A stretch of 64,000 nt of DNA, from NCBI GenBank assembly GCA_949752795.1, contig OX457064.1, forward strand, positions 108,725,454 to 108,789,453, given 5' to 3'. The position numbers were made by a program, and so were the translations under genes. Shown here piece by piece: positions 12,780 to 25,567 of this stretch. The stretch is from Hyperoodon ampullatus (Eukaryota > Chordata > Mammalia > Artiodactyla > Ziphiidae). Each line of letters begins with the position of its first letter. Within the stretch, counting starts at the first letter, position 1. The notes beneath the pieces were generated by a model. The model did not search any database. It was not told where the DNA came from and saw only the letters and a list, made by a program, of their open reading frames with translations.

Positions 12780-12905
12780 TAGTGTCCTTCAACCATAAGA
12801 GGCTGATGAAAAACAGCGCGTTACCTCATGGGCTTGTCGGGGGATTAAATGAGGTAATCCATGTAAAGAGCTTGTAAACACTCTTAGTAAATGCCCCTAA
12901 GTGAC
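12780..12905 (-). repeat. Possible MIR fragment
   Basis: TTAAATGAGGTAATCCATGT followed by AAAGAGCTTGTAAACACT is the reverse form of the MIR 5' half. Confidence 0.45.
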
Positions 12906-15900
12906 TCACGTGACTGGGTTTGATTTTATAATGAAAACCACTTTTATGATGGAAGAGACCTTCAAGGTTATTAAGTCCAACGACCCGAGTCCTCCTGAGT
13001 CAAGCCTCTTTGTGCACAGTCTGCTTCGCAGTGGACCTGGAGCCCCCCATCCCTACGCTCAGCGTGGTTCCCGCTGCCCGCGCGGCCCTGACAAGCACTG
13101 CGGCGGAGGGTGAGGGGACGGGTGGACTCAAGGACAGGTGGACGGGCAGAGCTCCTGCTGACGGCGGCGCCCCCTTCAGCCTGTGGATGGTCAGAGGCAC
13201 TGCAGGAACCCAAAGGGGAGACGCAAGCACGCTGGCTTCGCGCTGGGGCCTCCTCCAGTCTCGCTGCAGCCCTCAGGGCCGTCTGAGGAAGCGGACTGAC
13301 CCCAGGGGGGCGCTGGGCTCTCAGGTCAGAGAGCGCTGGACGGCACTGCCCTGGGCGGAAGCGACCAGGCGCCCGTCACAGCCAGTCTGGGTGACACACA
13401 GGTGACATAGCTGTCCTTGTCCCCGATATCACCTCTCTCCTGAGCGCGAGCGGAGACGTCGGGAAGGTGTCTGATACTTCGTGGAGGGGCAGGAGAGGGC
13501 GGCGTCCGGATGGTCACCACGACTGATGCCCACTCGCCACAGCGCTGATTTCCCATGGGAGCTGCACTGCTGTGTAGCTGGGAGCGGGGCACCTGGCAGC
13601 TCTGGCCGTGGGCCCAGCGGTGACATCTCAGAGGAGGTGGCGCTGGGGGTGCCGGTCTGAGCTGTCGCACGGTCGCCAGGACCGCGTGACCAGCTGGCGA
13701 AGAGCCCCTGTTTTCAGTCGCTACGGGGAGCAGTCCTTTCTTGGTGTGAACGTGTTAGAGGAAAATGGATTTTCTTTTAAAAACACAAATACGACGTTTC
13801 TGAGGCAAAGAAACATCCACAGATATTCTGGAGCAGTTTCTCCCACTGAGACCTATTTACAGCCCAGAGTTTATGATAAAGAAAAGGCAACTGACAGAGG
13901 GATTGGGAGCCTTTGTTTTGCTACCAAGCGTCCTCAACTTTGGCAGATAACCTGCATCTGATTCTAGAAACATCAGACAAAACCCTCAGAGAGCCTGTGA
14001 GGTCTGTGAGGTTGAGGCCGATGTTCTTCAAACATGACACATGAAAGACAGAGCAAGGCTGAGGGGTGGGAAGAGGCTGGGTCACGTGCGCCAGTGCCGC
14101 CTGTGCTGGCAGACATGCCCTGAGAACTGTCCTGGGACCGAGACGGCGGGTCAGGTGACAGCTGTGTAAAACTCGAAAGCTCCCAGGTCTGGTACCAGTG
14201 CTGAGGCTACGTCACAGCACAACCCCCTTGAGGAAAGCCGGCCTCGCCGTTCACGAGCTGAGGAGGTGCACGTGTGCAGCTCGGGTGCCGTGTCCGCGTG
14301 CACGCCCACGCACTGATCGCAGAGCCGCGGGGCGCCCCGGCCAGTCGGCTGCCCTGCCCCATCCCAGCTACTACATCGCTTCAAAACAGGTTTCAGGAAA
14401 CGCATGACAGAGGGAAGTTTCCTCGCTGTCCTGTCGGCGTCCCTGGTGGGAAGCAAATGTCACTGAGAAATGATTTGTCAAACAGCATAAATTTAAGTGT
14501 TTTGGGGGGGACCTAAAATTTGATTTTATTTGAACACAGGAGTAAAGTATTTGCTGATTTTTGAGAAGGTAGAAAATATAGCCAAACTGTTAAAGGGAAC
14601 CTGCAGTAACGAGGCCACTGTTTGTCCTTCATCAGCACATTTCCTGGCTTGCGGCCTCTCCAGGGCCATGTCCAGCCGCTCAAATTCCCCAAATCACACC
14701 CATGTGACAGGTGGTGTCAACCTGACAATTGGTAGGTGAGCCTTTCCAAAACTCTGTCTTCTTTTTTCTAGGTTTTCAACAGAGATTGCGAGTACCCAGT
14801 AAAGCAAATATTGCTAATTTCCATATTTTCTTCAATTATCTCTTAGGACCACAAACTTTTAGTCCTGAACTTGTACGTCACATGGAGAAACTGACCGGAT
14901 TGTCCAGTGAATGTCCTGGTTGCCCCCAACCTGCCCCAGAAACGGTGCCTTCCCTCCCATCCCCACCTCGAGGGCTTGGCTGGGACGGCCGGTGTGCCCA
15001 GCTTTGCCGACTGCCAACCGCCTGGGCCCCAAATGTCTGTTTCCCCCAGGCAAGGATGTCATGTACAAGCCCAATGAAGGGGGGTCATCAGGGAGATCGG
15101 ACCCCCCCCAGAGACCTGTTCCTGGCTGAGACCGGCCTGGTGCCCCCAGCCCTCTGCTGGGGCCCAGCCCCGAGTCCTGCCTGATGCCCCAGCCCTGTGG
15201 ACACGGCTGGTCCCCATGGTTGTCTTACAGAAACGGCCTGGTGTCCGCAGTGGGGTGGGCTCGTGGCTCGGCCCCTCACCCCTGCAAGGCTGGAGCTGCC
15301 TGCCTCGCAGGCACCCTGCGTCTCCTTCCCTGAAGACGGGTTGTTTCTCTGTATTTCCCTGGACACCTGTATTGCTTCCTACGCGCTCCTGAGCTTTTTC
15401 TCCATTATTCGACCCTAATTTCTGTGCCCTCATCTCCTTTCTTGTAGGAGAACCTCCCGGAGCCAGGCACCTACCCCGCTTCTGTAGATTTCCTGGCTAA
15501 CCTCCTCTCCCTCACCCTGTTTCTCCTTTGGCCTTGGAAAGACTCACTCCTTTATCGGGCAAGTGTTAAGCGTCACGCTTACAGGTTCAGGTGAAACTGG
15601 CTAATAATCGTGTCTGTCTCGCGAATCTTCTGATCACGCTTCCGCCGGCAGTCAGACCTCTGCCTGGACCGTCAGCAGGCGGCATGGTGTGTAGCGCTGG
15701 TTACGGCTGCTGCCCGGTCCCGCTGGCACTGCTTCCCCCGTCCTGAACCCCCAGGTCCTGCCCTGCCTGCCTTGCTGCCGCTGACCCAACCCCCCACGTC
15801 TTCAGTCCCTGTGGGGAGCACTCCGTTGTTGGTGCAGACGGGTCAGAGGAAAATGGATTTTCGCCATCGTTTGACGAGTGGTCCACGCGGGAGTGTGGCC

Positions 15901-17859
15901 CTCACGGGCCCCTGAACACCACGGCGAAGCTCCTTCCCGCAAACTGAAGCGAAGCCACCGCCCTCGGTGCTTGTTCGGAAGCGGAACGCCATCGGCCACC
16001 GCGACGGAAGTGAGTGTGAGGCCCCCCTGCACCTCCAGATGCTCCACTCCTGGTCCACTCCTGGCCTCCACCTCCCACAGGCTGCTCAGCATGTCCCTGC
16101 CCGACCGTCCTCTGACATGGGGACATCAGGGGTCCTGCAGGGCCTGGGAGTGAGAGGTCGAGGGCGCCTGACATGGAAGGACTGAGCACGCCAGGGACGG
16201 GGACCCTTGGGGAGGTGACATTAGCGGTCAGTGGGAAAGCGTTACTGCAATGGTCTGAAAGCTGAGAAGAGACTGCAAAAATATTTTTAGGAATATGGCA
16301 TAACATGGAAGAAATGTGTTCACTCGAAGCATGGGAAGGTTGAAATGCCAAACAGTTCTCTTGGCTAAATTTAGCGGAAGTGCTCTTTATTTAAGAACTA
16401 TAGTAGCAAATCCATAATGCAGGAGACGTATGGACTGCTTTGCTTGGTGTGTCCACACAGCACAGGGTGCCTGCGTGTCACTGACGCTGCTGTCCTTCGG
16501 CAGGGCGGCGGGGCAGCAGGCCGGGTGCAGAATCCTATGTGCTGACTGAGTCGTGGGTGGTGGCCATGGAGTGGGGACAGCCCTGGGGTCCTTCTAGATT
16601 CATCTGGGAGACTCCCATAACAGGGGAAAGGAGACCACCCTGGGCCCACAAGACTTGTCATGGGTGCTCATTTCTAGCACTTTTCATGTTTTGCCAACTC
16701 TCAGCATCCCTGGGAGATCAGAGAGGCAGGAACACTGGGCAGCGGGTGGGACACTAGGCAGGGAGGCTGGCCAGGGGGCGCTCTGGCCAGAAGCCTCCAG
16801 ACAGCCATCGGTGGAGGAAGGAGGTCAGGACACCAGGGTCTACCCGACGGGCTGCAGCAGGAGCCACCGGGTCAGGAGAGCCCCCGGGTCTGGGGCATGA
16901 TGGGTCAGGGGGCCTGGGGGGGCAGGTGACCAGGCAGACGACACCAGGTGGAACGACCGCCCGCCTGAGGCTGAGACCTTGATGCCAGGACAGCCTCTTC
17001 GGCTCGGGAGACCTGTAGGCTCCCATGATAAGGGTGGGGGCAGTGAGAGGGGCTCGTGGTCTCCGGCTGGCCTGCTTCCCCCGCAGGCTTCAGCAGGCTG
17101 GGACAAGGGAAAAGGGGGAGAGGAGCTGCCGGTGTGGCCCCTGTGGGTCTGGGGTTGGCAGGGGGGTCCTGAAAGCCTCTTAATGGGATTAAACCCTTTA
17201 TCCAAGGATTGAAAGAAGAAAGGCCTAAGACGAAGATGCGCACACCTGAGGCAGGTTTTGCTGGGAGAGCGACACAGACTGGGGAGACCTTGCTTTATGG
17301 AAAGCGGGATGTGGTGACGGGGCGCCCCGAGCTGAGCCTGGCTGGCGTCAGGGTTTCAGTGCACCAGGACACGCAGGCCCGGGCCACCGCCACCACCACC
17401 CCCATGACTCTGCGGGCTCCCCTGGTCCAAACGAGGAGCAGCTTCGCAATCACGGCTCCCGCATTGTCCAAGGGGTCCTCTGGGATCTTCAAACTCTTTT
17501 TTCCTTCACAGGACTCCCATTCCCGACTGCTTTGTCTCTCAATTCCCTCACTGTATGTGGCTTTTGTGGAAGCTAATTTTTTCCCTTGAACTTAATTAAT
17601 TTTGAAACCAACAAAGGTTGCACACCTGGCACCCAGGGCAGAGTTTGGCTGCACGAGCACAGGAAATCCAATTAAAATCGTAAAACTGGGAAGAAAGAGA
17701 GTGGCTGATGAGATGAAGAGTGACGTGGAAGCAGGAGTCCCCATGGATCGAGGGGCCGCTCCCTCCCTCCCCCCGGGGAAGACCCGTCCGGGCCTCGCTC
17801 TGGGCAGCTCAGCGTGCTGCGGTTTTCATCTTCCAAGCGACTCCTTAAACAACCGAGAA

Positions 17860-18060
17860 TTCGAAGCGTGAGAGCAGTGGAAGCTGCAATCAGGAAGAAA
17901 ATTATTCATTTTGGTCTTGTGCCATTATTTTCTTCGCCTTCGCACATTAAAATATTTTGAGTTTCTAATCCATTAGCAGGGAATATGCATTCATGATAAC
18001 TGCAGAATCTCTGAAATGTTTAATTGAGAACAAAAATAGCTCTTCGCACCGGACAGAAAA
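17860..18060. promoter_or_regulatory. Candidate intronic regulatory island (AT-rich, TAAT-motif cluster)
   Basis: A 200-base AT-rich island in otherwise GC-rich intron 4. It contains ATTATTCATTTTGG, CTAATCCATTAGC, AATATGCATTCATGATAA and TTTAATTGAG, all resembling homeodomain, OTX/CRX-type or POU sites. No repeat signature was recognised. This is a sequence-pattern inference only. Confidence 0.3.
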
Positions 18061-19169
18061 GCACTAGGAGATCACAGATGCTCTGTCCTCATGGGCTCTG
18101 AGCTGACATGGTTCCCACGACGATGTCCTTTACAACCACCCTGGGCTCTCTGTAACCCGAGGGTCGGAACGTCGCAGTTCTGGGAAATGTTTACTTGTGG
18201 AACAAGCACAGGCTCTGAATGAATGCTGCTGGCGAGGCCTCAGGACGCTGTGTTCTTCGCCCTGACGTGTGTCCTGAGACCTCGGAGGTACGAACGCTGG
18301 GCTGGCTGCCGAGGTAGAAGGGAGACGTGGGTGATGGAAGGTGGCTGCCGGGGCCCCACCCCAACCACCCCTACAGAAGTCTGGACACACTCCAGCCGCT
18401 GCCCCCGTCCTGCAGGGCCACCTGGGAGGCAGGTGGGATGTGACAGGGTCCCGGCCACCGTGGGGCTGTCATCACCCCTGGTCAGAGTTCAGGGTCTTCA
18501 GAACAGGGCCTGGGACGCTTTTCTCTACGGAAACAGCCCTGAAACTGGGGTTAAATTCTACACGAGTTAAGGTCTTATTCTTAGACACCAATAGGATGAT
18601 TTCCTGGTTTGGTCACATTTAAGTAGCTGAACAGCAGTTTGCTATGAGTCTGGAACCCAGATCCCCTCACTGTCCAATGAAAACGTGCTCGGACCCTGAT
18701 TCCACGAGTGGCCTCTGACCCGGCTGTGCACCCGGCCACCGGCAAGCGCGTGGGCAGTGGCATTTACGTCCGTCCTCCAGGGAGCGGAGGGGAGGGGGGG
18801 AACGGCTGACGGCGGAGGAGGCTAAACGCTGCCCGAGCCTCGGGCTCAGTGGTGGGGGGGGCTTCACCATTTGTGCTGCTGTCATGGGGGCCACGCGAGA
18901 CCTGCCTCTTGGCCACGCCTATGGGGAGAGGCTGGGCCTTCTCTGTGGGATCCTGTAGAACAAAAGGGGTTTGTGCAGAATGCCCCAGGGGCACAAGTCC
19001 ACGGGGGGGACAATGGCTGGGAAGGGTCAGCACAGCCCTGGCCTGGCTGCCCGCCCAGGTGTGTCCCAGGCCCATTGCTGCTGCTTCCACCTGTGTAGGG
19101 AGAGCAGGGGGGCCCGTGAGCGGTCCCTGAGGAGGGGGTCAAAGGGGCTGGCTCTAGTCAGAATGGCGG

Positions 19170-19260
19170 GGCCCTTGGCCACGTCACATCATTTCTCTAA
19201 ACCTCAGCTTCTCCATCTGTAAAGTGGGTTGTCACCCAGACTGAATGAGATGAGGGTGGG
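19170..19260 (-). repeat. Probable MIR fragment
   Basis: CCTCAGCTTCTCCATCTGTA followed by AAGTGGG and a TGAATGAGATGAGG run match the reverse strand of MIR. Confidence 0.55.
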
Positions 19261-19342
19261 CAAATGGGGGGGCATCGGTCAACAAGCACAAACCTGCAGT
19301 GATAAGATGAATAGGTTCTGTGTCTCACCAAAAGCAAACGGA

Positions 19343-19656
19343 GGGGCTTCCCTGGTGACGCAATGGTTAAGGATCCGCCTGTCAATGCAGAGGACACGGG
19401 ATCGAGCCCTGGTCCTGGAAGATCCCACATGCTGCGGAGCAACTAAGCCTGTGCGCCACAACTACTGAAGACCTCGCACATAGAGCCCGTGCTCCGCAAC
19501 AAGAGAAGCCACCGCCATGAGGAGCCTGCGCACCACAGTGAAGAGTAGCCCCCGCTCGCCACAACTAGAGAAAGCCCGCGCGCAGCAACAAAGACCCAAC
19601 GCAGCCAAAAATAAATAAATAAATACATAAAATTTATATATATATATATAAAAAAA
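19343..19656 (+). mobile_element. CHR-1-like long SINE
   Basis: From GGGGCTTCCCTGGTGACGCA through GCCACAACTACTGAAG repeats to GCAGCCAAAAATAAATAAAT and a (TA)n tail. Flanks ACCAAAAGCAAACGG and ACCAAAGGG look like diverged target duplications. Confidence 0.9.
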
Positions 19657-20876
19657 CCAAAGGGAATCTGTGAGGCGATGGACTGGGGAATCATCTCATA
19701 TTGTATACACGTGAGAACATCACATCGTGTACGTTAGATATACACCACGTCCATCAGTAAGAAGCACACGACGTAGGGCTCAGAGCTGCACCACAGTGGT
19801 CACCCTCACTGGCCACTGGTGACAGGTCCCTTGTCATCCAGTTAGAGGGGTACCGGCTAAAACACAAGGAACTTCCTTTCCTAGGGTTTACTAATTTGGT
19901 AGGAAAAGAATCGGCTTTAAATTGTAACTCTTAGTGAGGAGGGCAATGAAAGTCCCTCCGTTACCCAGGAAAAGTGATGGGACGGCCACATCCCTAAGGG
20001 CCTCACTTGGGGGCAGGACCCAGAGACAGCGGAGGTGAGGTGGCATGGGCGGGGGGCAGGATACGGGCCTCGGCGGCACAGACACGGTCTGCCCGCACCT
20101 TGTGGGCTCAGGCGTTGGGGGCAGGCTCTCCCCAGGGCCTCACACCCGTCGTCAGGGAGCACGTCTGAAACAGCCCGGCTCCCAGCTCCCAAGGCCCTTA
20201 CCCATCCACACGGGGTCACAGGACGAGTGATGGGCTTCAAGGGGAGACACTGACCTGGCTTCCCAGTGGCAAACAAAACAGGCCCCACCACGGGGTACGG
20301 CCAGGTGTGGGTGCCGGGCTGAGGGTGCTCACTGCTTAAAGGACCGCATTTCCGGAGAAGGGCTCTCCTCACACTATGCCTGCCCCACGCCAAGTCCCCA
20401 CCACGGCCTGAGAGAGGCACCAGCGGCCAGCCGAGCCTGGGCAGCCCACACCAGCGACACGGGCTCTAAGTCTGCAGAGATGCTCCAAGTTTGGTTCCAT
20501 CCCCGCTGCCGGCTCAGGGCTACGAGAACAGCCGCATGGCTTCTCGACAGCCCACGGGTGGCGAGACCTTAAAGGGAATAAAGAAACCCTCGTGGCAGAA
20601 GGGACACTGGCTAAGCTCAGTTCGGCAGGTAGAGCCACTCTCGGTGTCACCTTCCAGATACAGCACAGCAGGTGGAGAAAACCAGCCTTTCCAGCTCCAA
20701 CACTACGGAACCAGCACAAAATTCCAAAGGCCGCGCGGCTGAACTGAAACCAGGGACCTGGCGGGATTTGGCCAGAAGTGGAAGAACACCTGAGTCAGGC
20801 TTGGAGCAGCAAACGGTCGCGGTTTACCAGGCACCTCGGAAAAACGACCAGAAAGGGAGGCCCACGCAGCCCTTAC

Positions 20877-20974
20877 CTTGCTCTCATCCTCGGGGTCATT
20901 GTAGCCGCACGCATCCATGAAATCCGGGAACGTCTCTGACCACCCGTCACTGGTGCAGTTCTTGCTTATGTTTC
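20877..20974 (-). CDS. VIPR2: VIPR2 coding exon 4: end of ectodomain
   Basis: This 98-base exon encodes the rest of G91 to K123. It includes NISKNCTSDGWSETFPDF and ACGYNDPEDESK, the last part of the extracellular domain and the linker into TM1. C97 and C113 complete the six-plus-one cysteine pattern of exons 2-4. N92-I-S and N96-C-T are two further N-glycosylation sites, matching human N88 and N92 after the four-residue offset. W102 is the conserved tryptophan of the hormone-receptor domain. The acceptor is TTCCAG, the donor is GTAAGG, and the exon ends in phase 0. No substitution that would break the fold is visible. Confidence 0.97.
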
Positions 20975-21764
20975 CTGGAAGGTAAAGGCCAGGTGTCTGA
21001 TCTGCGCGTCAGGACTGGCCTGGGTGACCAGGGCCCCCGCCTGCACCTACGCCGGCTTGAGAGGCTCCCTCTCCCTCGGGGCCGGCGAGGGGCCCGGGCC
21101 TGAACCCGGGGCAGCTGCTGCTCAGGGTGCGTCCCCCTCCTTGGCCTCCTCACCCACGAAGCCTGGGCAGCGGCCCCTGCAGCCCCGGGGCCTTGGCGGC
21201 TGGAGGGAGTGGATTCTGCGCCAAAGCACGGGCGTGGTGTTGGGGGCAGTTTTGTTGGGACAGAGGTGCCGGTGTGTTCTACTCGCTACGGAGCGGGGCG
21301 GAAGCCCACAGTGAGAGGCGTCGTAGGCAGACCCTGGCCGTTCTGCCCTGCTCTGCCCTGCGCTTTCCCGCTCCCCTGGGCCAGTCCTCACCTCGCTGCC
21401 CGAGGCACAGTGACCGGAGCAGCCAGGGCAGGCACCACTGGTCACTGTGGTTGCAGGAAAGACCGTGGACGTCAGATTTGCGTGGCATGAAATAAAGGCA
21501 GCTTTGATTTTACACCCCCACTGTTTGCTCCTAAGAACCTAACTTGCACGTCAGACTCAGCAATGCAGGGTCCCCTGCACAGGAAGAGGCGCCTTTAGCA
21601 GATGACACACGGGGTGGTGAGGGGAAGGGGATGGACCTGCTGGGTGGGCTTTGGGAGCTCGGACCCAGGCTGGCGCGGTGACTTTGGCCCTGCTGTCTCT
21701 GCTTCCTGCTGGGACCACAGGCCCAGGGCTTTCAGAATAGCAAATGTTTCCTCACACCATCTCT

Positions 21765-21890
21765 TTTTATTTGCACACTTGGTGGCATCACTGTTCCCAT
21801 TTTATAGATGGAAAAGTGAGGCTCTGAGGGTCAGCAACAACTGAGTTTTGGGATTCAAAGTCCCTCATTTCCTCTACCCCAGGGCAGCCC
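21765..21890 (+). repeat. Probable MIR fragment
   Basis: TTCCCATTTTATAGATGGAA followed by AAGTGAGGCTCTGAGGGTC is the MIR core pattern. It lies in intron 3. Confidence 0.6.
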
Positions 21891-22379
21891 AGCTGTTCAC
21901 CTGCTCTGACTGATGAATCAGGTGGAATCAACAGCGCAGCGCATCCACACTGGGGAGGAGATAAGCATAAGCCACTCTGCTCACCGCGGGGAGAGAGGCC
22001 GGGGGAGTCCAGGCCCCAGTCCACTGGAGAGGAAGTGGGTTGGGTCGGTTTCAGCAAAGCCCTGGAAAGCAGCACCTGGGCTCTCCCGGCCCAGCCTCAC
22101 TCCCGCACCGCCACCCCCTGGGTTCTCTGATTCCAGACCCGAAACCTCCCGCTCCAGCCCCCGGGGGGGCCTGTGGGCATCTCGGGCACAGGGACTGCAG
22201 TGCTGTGGGCAAGACAGAGCCCTGAAAGGGGCAAGGTTGCTGAGGTCTGGCTCCGCTGCCCCACGTTACAGAAGGGAGACTGAGGCCCACAGAAGAGAAT
22301 GACCTGCCCGTCAGGGTCGAGAACAAGAAAGAACAACTGGTCGGCAGCGTAGGGCTCACCGGCTCCGCCCGGCTCTTCC

Positions 22380-22530
22380 ATATTTAATTCATGCAATCCT
22401 GACAGCTACGTGAGGAGGCCCTTTGATGATCCCGTTTTACAGATGAGAAACCTGAGGCTTAAAGAAGCTGGGTCACCCGCTCAAAGCTACACAGATTACA
22501 AGCGAGGTGCCCGTGTCAGACCTGGGCAGT
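22380..22530 (+). repeat. MIR fragment
   Basis: AATTCATGCAATCCTGACAG, then CCGTTTTACAGATGAGAAAC and CTGAGGCTTAAAGAAGC match MIR well. Confidence 0.75.
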
Positions 22531-22789
22531 CAGCTCCTACCTACCTGCTCTTGGGACCTGTACCCTAAGCTCTGTGGAAGGGCAAGGAGTGCTGAGCTGG
22601 CCATTCCTCACTTCTTATATGGCAAACACTAAAGAAGACATTTAAATAAACCTCATCCGATGAAGTCAAGACTCACCCACAGGGTTGTCATCTTGCCTGG
22701 CTTCACACTCCTCAGTGAAACCTTAGGCAAAAGTGGAAGGTGGGCTTCCAGGAAATGCTTGAGACGGTAAAGTCAAGAGAGGGGCTGGG

Positions 22790-23000
22790 GAGGTGATGGA
22801 GGGGTCAGGGAGGTGAGGGACGGGTCGTGGATGTGAGAGATGGACAAAGGGGTGAGAGCGGGGCCAAGGAGCTCAGGGAGAAGGGCGTGGGAGGTGAGGG
22901 AGAGGGGTCGGGGGGGGAGGGAAGGATCTGGGGGATGAGGGAGAAGGCAGGGAAGTGAGGGGAGGCATGGAGGTGAGAGAGGGACCTGGGAACAAAAGTG
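22790..23000. repeat. Degenerate GA-rich tandem (minisatellite-like) region
   Basis: Imperfect repetition of a core like GGGAGGTGAGGGA about every 15-30 bases, strongly purine-biased on the plus strand. The long open frames over it are by-products of the repetition. Confidence 0.65.
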
Positions 23001-24440
23001 GGGCACAGCTTAGGACTCAGAAGTCTGGTCACCTGTTGTGAGGACCCCCGCAATCTCCATGCCTCTCCCCACCGCAGCCCCAATTGAGCTGCAGTGTTGG
23101 GGCCTCAGCACGGTGGTGTAGGCAGCCCCACCCCAGCTCCCTAAAGCTGATTGCACACTCCTGTCCTCGGTCCTTAAGTGCATGTTTGAGTGTGACTGTC
23201 CTGAAAAGGCCACAGTCACACGTCTGGCCCTGAGCACGGCCACCTGGGCTCAGACCCTGTCAGGAGAGTCCTGGCTTGGGCCGAGGCAGGAGTGATGCGC
23301 AGGCTCCAGGTTGCGGCCGGTCCACCGGATGTGCTCCCATTGTGGACCGTTTCAGGCTCCGAGTCAGGGGCGGGCCAGGGCCCTCGCAGCCCTCTGGGGA
23401 CTGGCCAAGCGGCTTCTGGAGAGGACGGGGAGCAGAACTCAGAACTGGGCTGCCTGGCCGAGGGCACGGGCTCCTGGCCGTGTCGTTGTTGGACGCAGAG
23501 CATAGGCGCCTTCTCCCCGGCTGAGAGAACACTAATACTTGAAGGCATCCATGATGCCCTAAGGCTCCAGTTCGTCAGAATAAACCTCCGAGTCCTGGAA
23601 CCTGGCCCTCCTCCACCTGATGGCCTGATACTGTCTCTTGCAAAGACCTGCTCTCAGAACTGTGCCCAGTCCCCCAGCTCTCCCCTCCCACAGAGGTAGA
23701 GTCTCCCACCCGCCTGTTCACATCCCCTTTCCTAGCCCGGCTCAGGGGGACCTCACGTGGGCCCCAGGGCTCACCCGCATGGGGACAGCAAAGCAAGGTG
23801 CTGGTTGCCATGACAACATGTACCGATGTGTAGAGAGACCCCCCAATTTCCCACTTATAACTTTTTATAAAAAACAGGTTTATTTCTCGAACATCTGGGT
23901 TTCCAGGGCCTGTGTGCAGAGCAAGCCCCGGAAGGAGGGGGCGGCCCATCCCGGTCAGCACCTTCTGAGGCGGGAAGCTCCGCGACTGCAGGTGTTCAGG
24001 TGACAGGGGGCCGGGTCAAGGGTGGGGCTGAGAACCCAGAGAGTCGGTCCAGGAAAGGAGATGATTCCTGTGAAGGAGAAAGTGCATTCCCGGCCGGGAA
24101 GGGACACCCTGGAGGACGCTCTCTGAGGGTTACGGTGCCCAAGTGCAGCAGGTGTTTCTATTCTCTCCCTGCCTGGTGCCGCGGCCCCTCGTCTGCGCTG
24201 GGCATCTGTGTGTCTGGCTCCTGCCCAGGGTCTCCTGTCCGCCCCACCTTGTGTGCTGTAGGGCGGACCACCTGGCCGGAAGGCTTCTGTGCTCCCAGTC
24301 TCTAAGGCCAGCTCAGCACAGCCGCTCCCTGACTCACTGGGCCAAGGAAACCGACACCCCGCTCCTTGTGCCTTCATGGAGAAGCCAGCCCCTCATATGC
24401 ACCCCACCGCAAAGCTCAGAAACAACACAGACGACAGTAC

Positions 24441-24548
24441 CTGGTTTGCTATAAAAATTGCTGAACAGTTTTGGACAGGGCACCGTGACAGTCTCGCCGA
24501 CATCCGCGGGGAGCCAGCACGTGATGTTGTCCCAGACGCCGCTGCAGG
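24441..24548 (-). CDS. VIPR2: VIPR2 coding exon 3: ectodomain core
   Basis: This 108-base exon encodes the rest of A55 through P90 plus the first base of codon 91. It contains [11 protein letters not shown] and [18 protein letters not shown], the signature core of the class B hormone-receptor domain. C56, C65 and C79 are conserved disulphide cysteines. D61, W66 and P80 are the family's structural residues. N62-I-T is an N-glycosylation site, equivalent to human N58 by my recollection. The acceptor CTCCAG follows a strong pyrimidine tract and the donor is GTACTG, a slightly non-consensus but usable site. Residues 67 (L) and 90 (P) differ from the human protein as I remember it. Confidence 0.97.
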
Positions 24549-25119
24549 CTGGAGGGGAGACGGGGGTGAGCAAGGCCCTCTGCCCACCACAAGGGCAGCA
24601 CGCTCAGGCCACACGTGGGGTGCCCAGGGTGGTGGGACTGCATCTGCTCAGAAGCCTTTCAAATAGAAAGCCTGTTAATTAGGTAATTATCTTGCAAATT
24701 ATGTTTCTGTGAAACTCGCACCACGATATTATTGAGAATATACTTGGCATGGGTTCATTGTAATCAGCTTTGGAGGAATAAGCAGATCTGTGGTAGAACG
24801 TTTCTGAGGAACCCAGCATGCACTGCGCACTTTTGAATTGTAGTAGAATCATTACTTTTTCCTCCTGAAGTGCTTCCCCCCCACCCCCCATGTGATAAAA
24901 TGGGCAACACTGGGTATTGTGTAAGTCTTAGAGGTAAGGGTCCCCTAGATGCACATACACTTGTGCGTTTATGGATTCTGACTTCAAGGACAATTTGCAA
25001 ATTTAAATATTTGAAAAGATTTAGTGGATTTCAGCAGTCAAGACGACCTATTAGCGGTGAAATCTTCGGTTACCCTCATGGAGTTATCAAAACTTAATTT
25101 GCATAATGTTATAGCTTAA

Positions 25120-25325
25120 AACACTTTCTCTTATTTGGTTTAATAACCACCCCATGACGGTAATTCATACCAACACTGTATTAATCATCTCACTGACAAA
25201 GAGCACTGAGGTTTGAATGGTCCAGGGGCCTCTCGACATTAAACAGACAGTAAATGAATCCACGTTTGAACCCAGGAAATTTTTATCACAAGTCCAAGGT
25301 GCTTCTACTATATTTTGTGACCTCT
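25120..25325 (+). repeat. Possible MIR fragment
   Basis: It has the layout TTATTTGGTTTAATAACCAC, CACTGAGGTTTGAATGGTC, TTTGAACCCAGG, consistent with a diverged MIR. Confidence 0.5.
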
Positions 25326-25567
25326 AAACTTCTATACTTCATTTAAACTTCAGTATTGGAGGAGCAGGGTGCTAGCCTCAATTAAAACAAAGAAAGAAAC
25401 AACAGTTCTGCTCTCTGACACGCCACCCACACCTGTACAATAACTGCGCAAACACATCAATGGAGTTATGCATTTTTGGTTCGACCACGGAAATGTTTTA
25501 CTTCTAAGAACAGAGGTAATGAAAAGTTGGCTACAAACCAAGTTTTGCAAAAAAAAAGATGAAAATA

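Larger units (their letters stand above)
2336..20876 (-). other. VIPR2 intron 4 (18541 bases)
   Basis: The intron runs from GTAAGG to CTTTCAG. Its left end holds a 5'-truncated L1 with four SINEs in or beside it (4065-7534). The middle holds a plus-strand L1 fragment split by a SINE (about 11850-12600). A SINE lies at 19343-19656. An AT-rich island with many TAAT motifs lies near 17860-18060. The segments 7.6-11.2, 12.9-17.8 and 18.1-19.1 kb show no gene that I can recognise. Confidence 0.9.
20975..24440 (-). other. VIPR2 intron 3 (3466 bases)
   Basis: The intron runs from GTACTG to TTCCAG. It is GC-rich, with two MIR fragments and a degenerate GA-rich tandem region at 22790-23000. No second gene was seen. 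Confidence 0.9.

Noticed and set aside
22773..23083. Repetitive Pro/Ser/Leu open frames as a possible mucin-like protein
   Set aside because: They arise from the GA-rich minisatellite in intron 3 and have no signal peptide or conserved domain.
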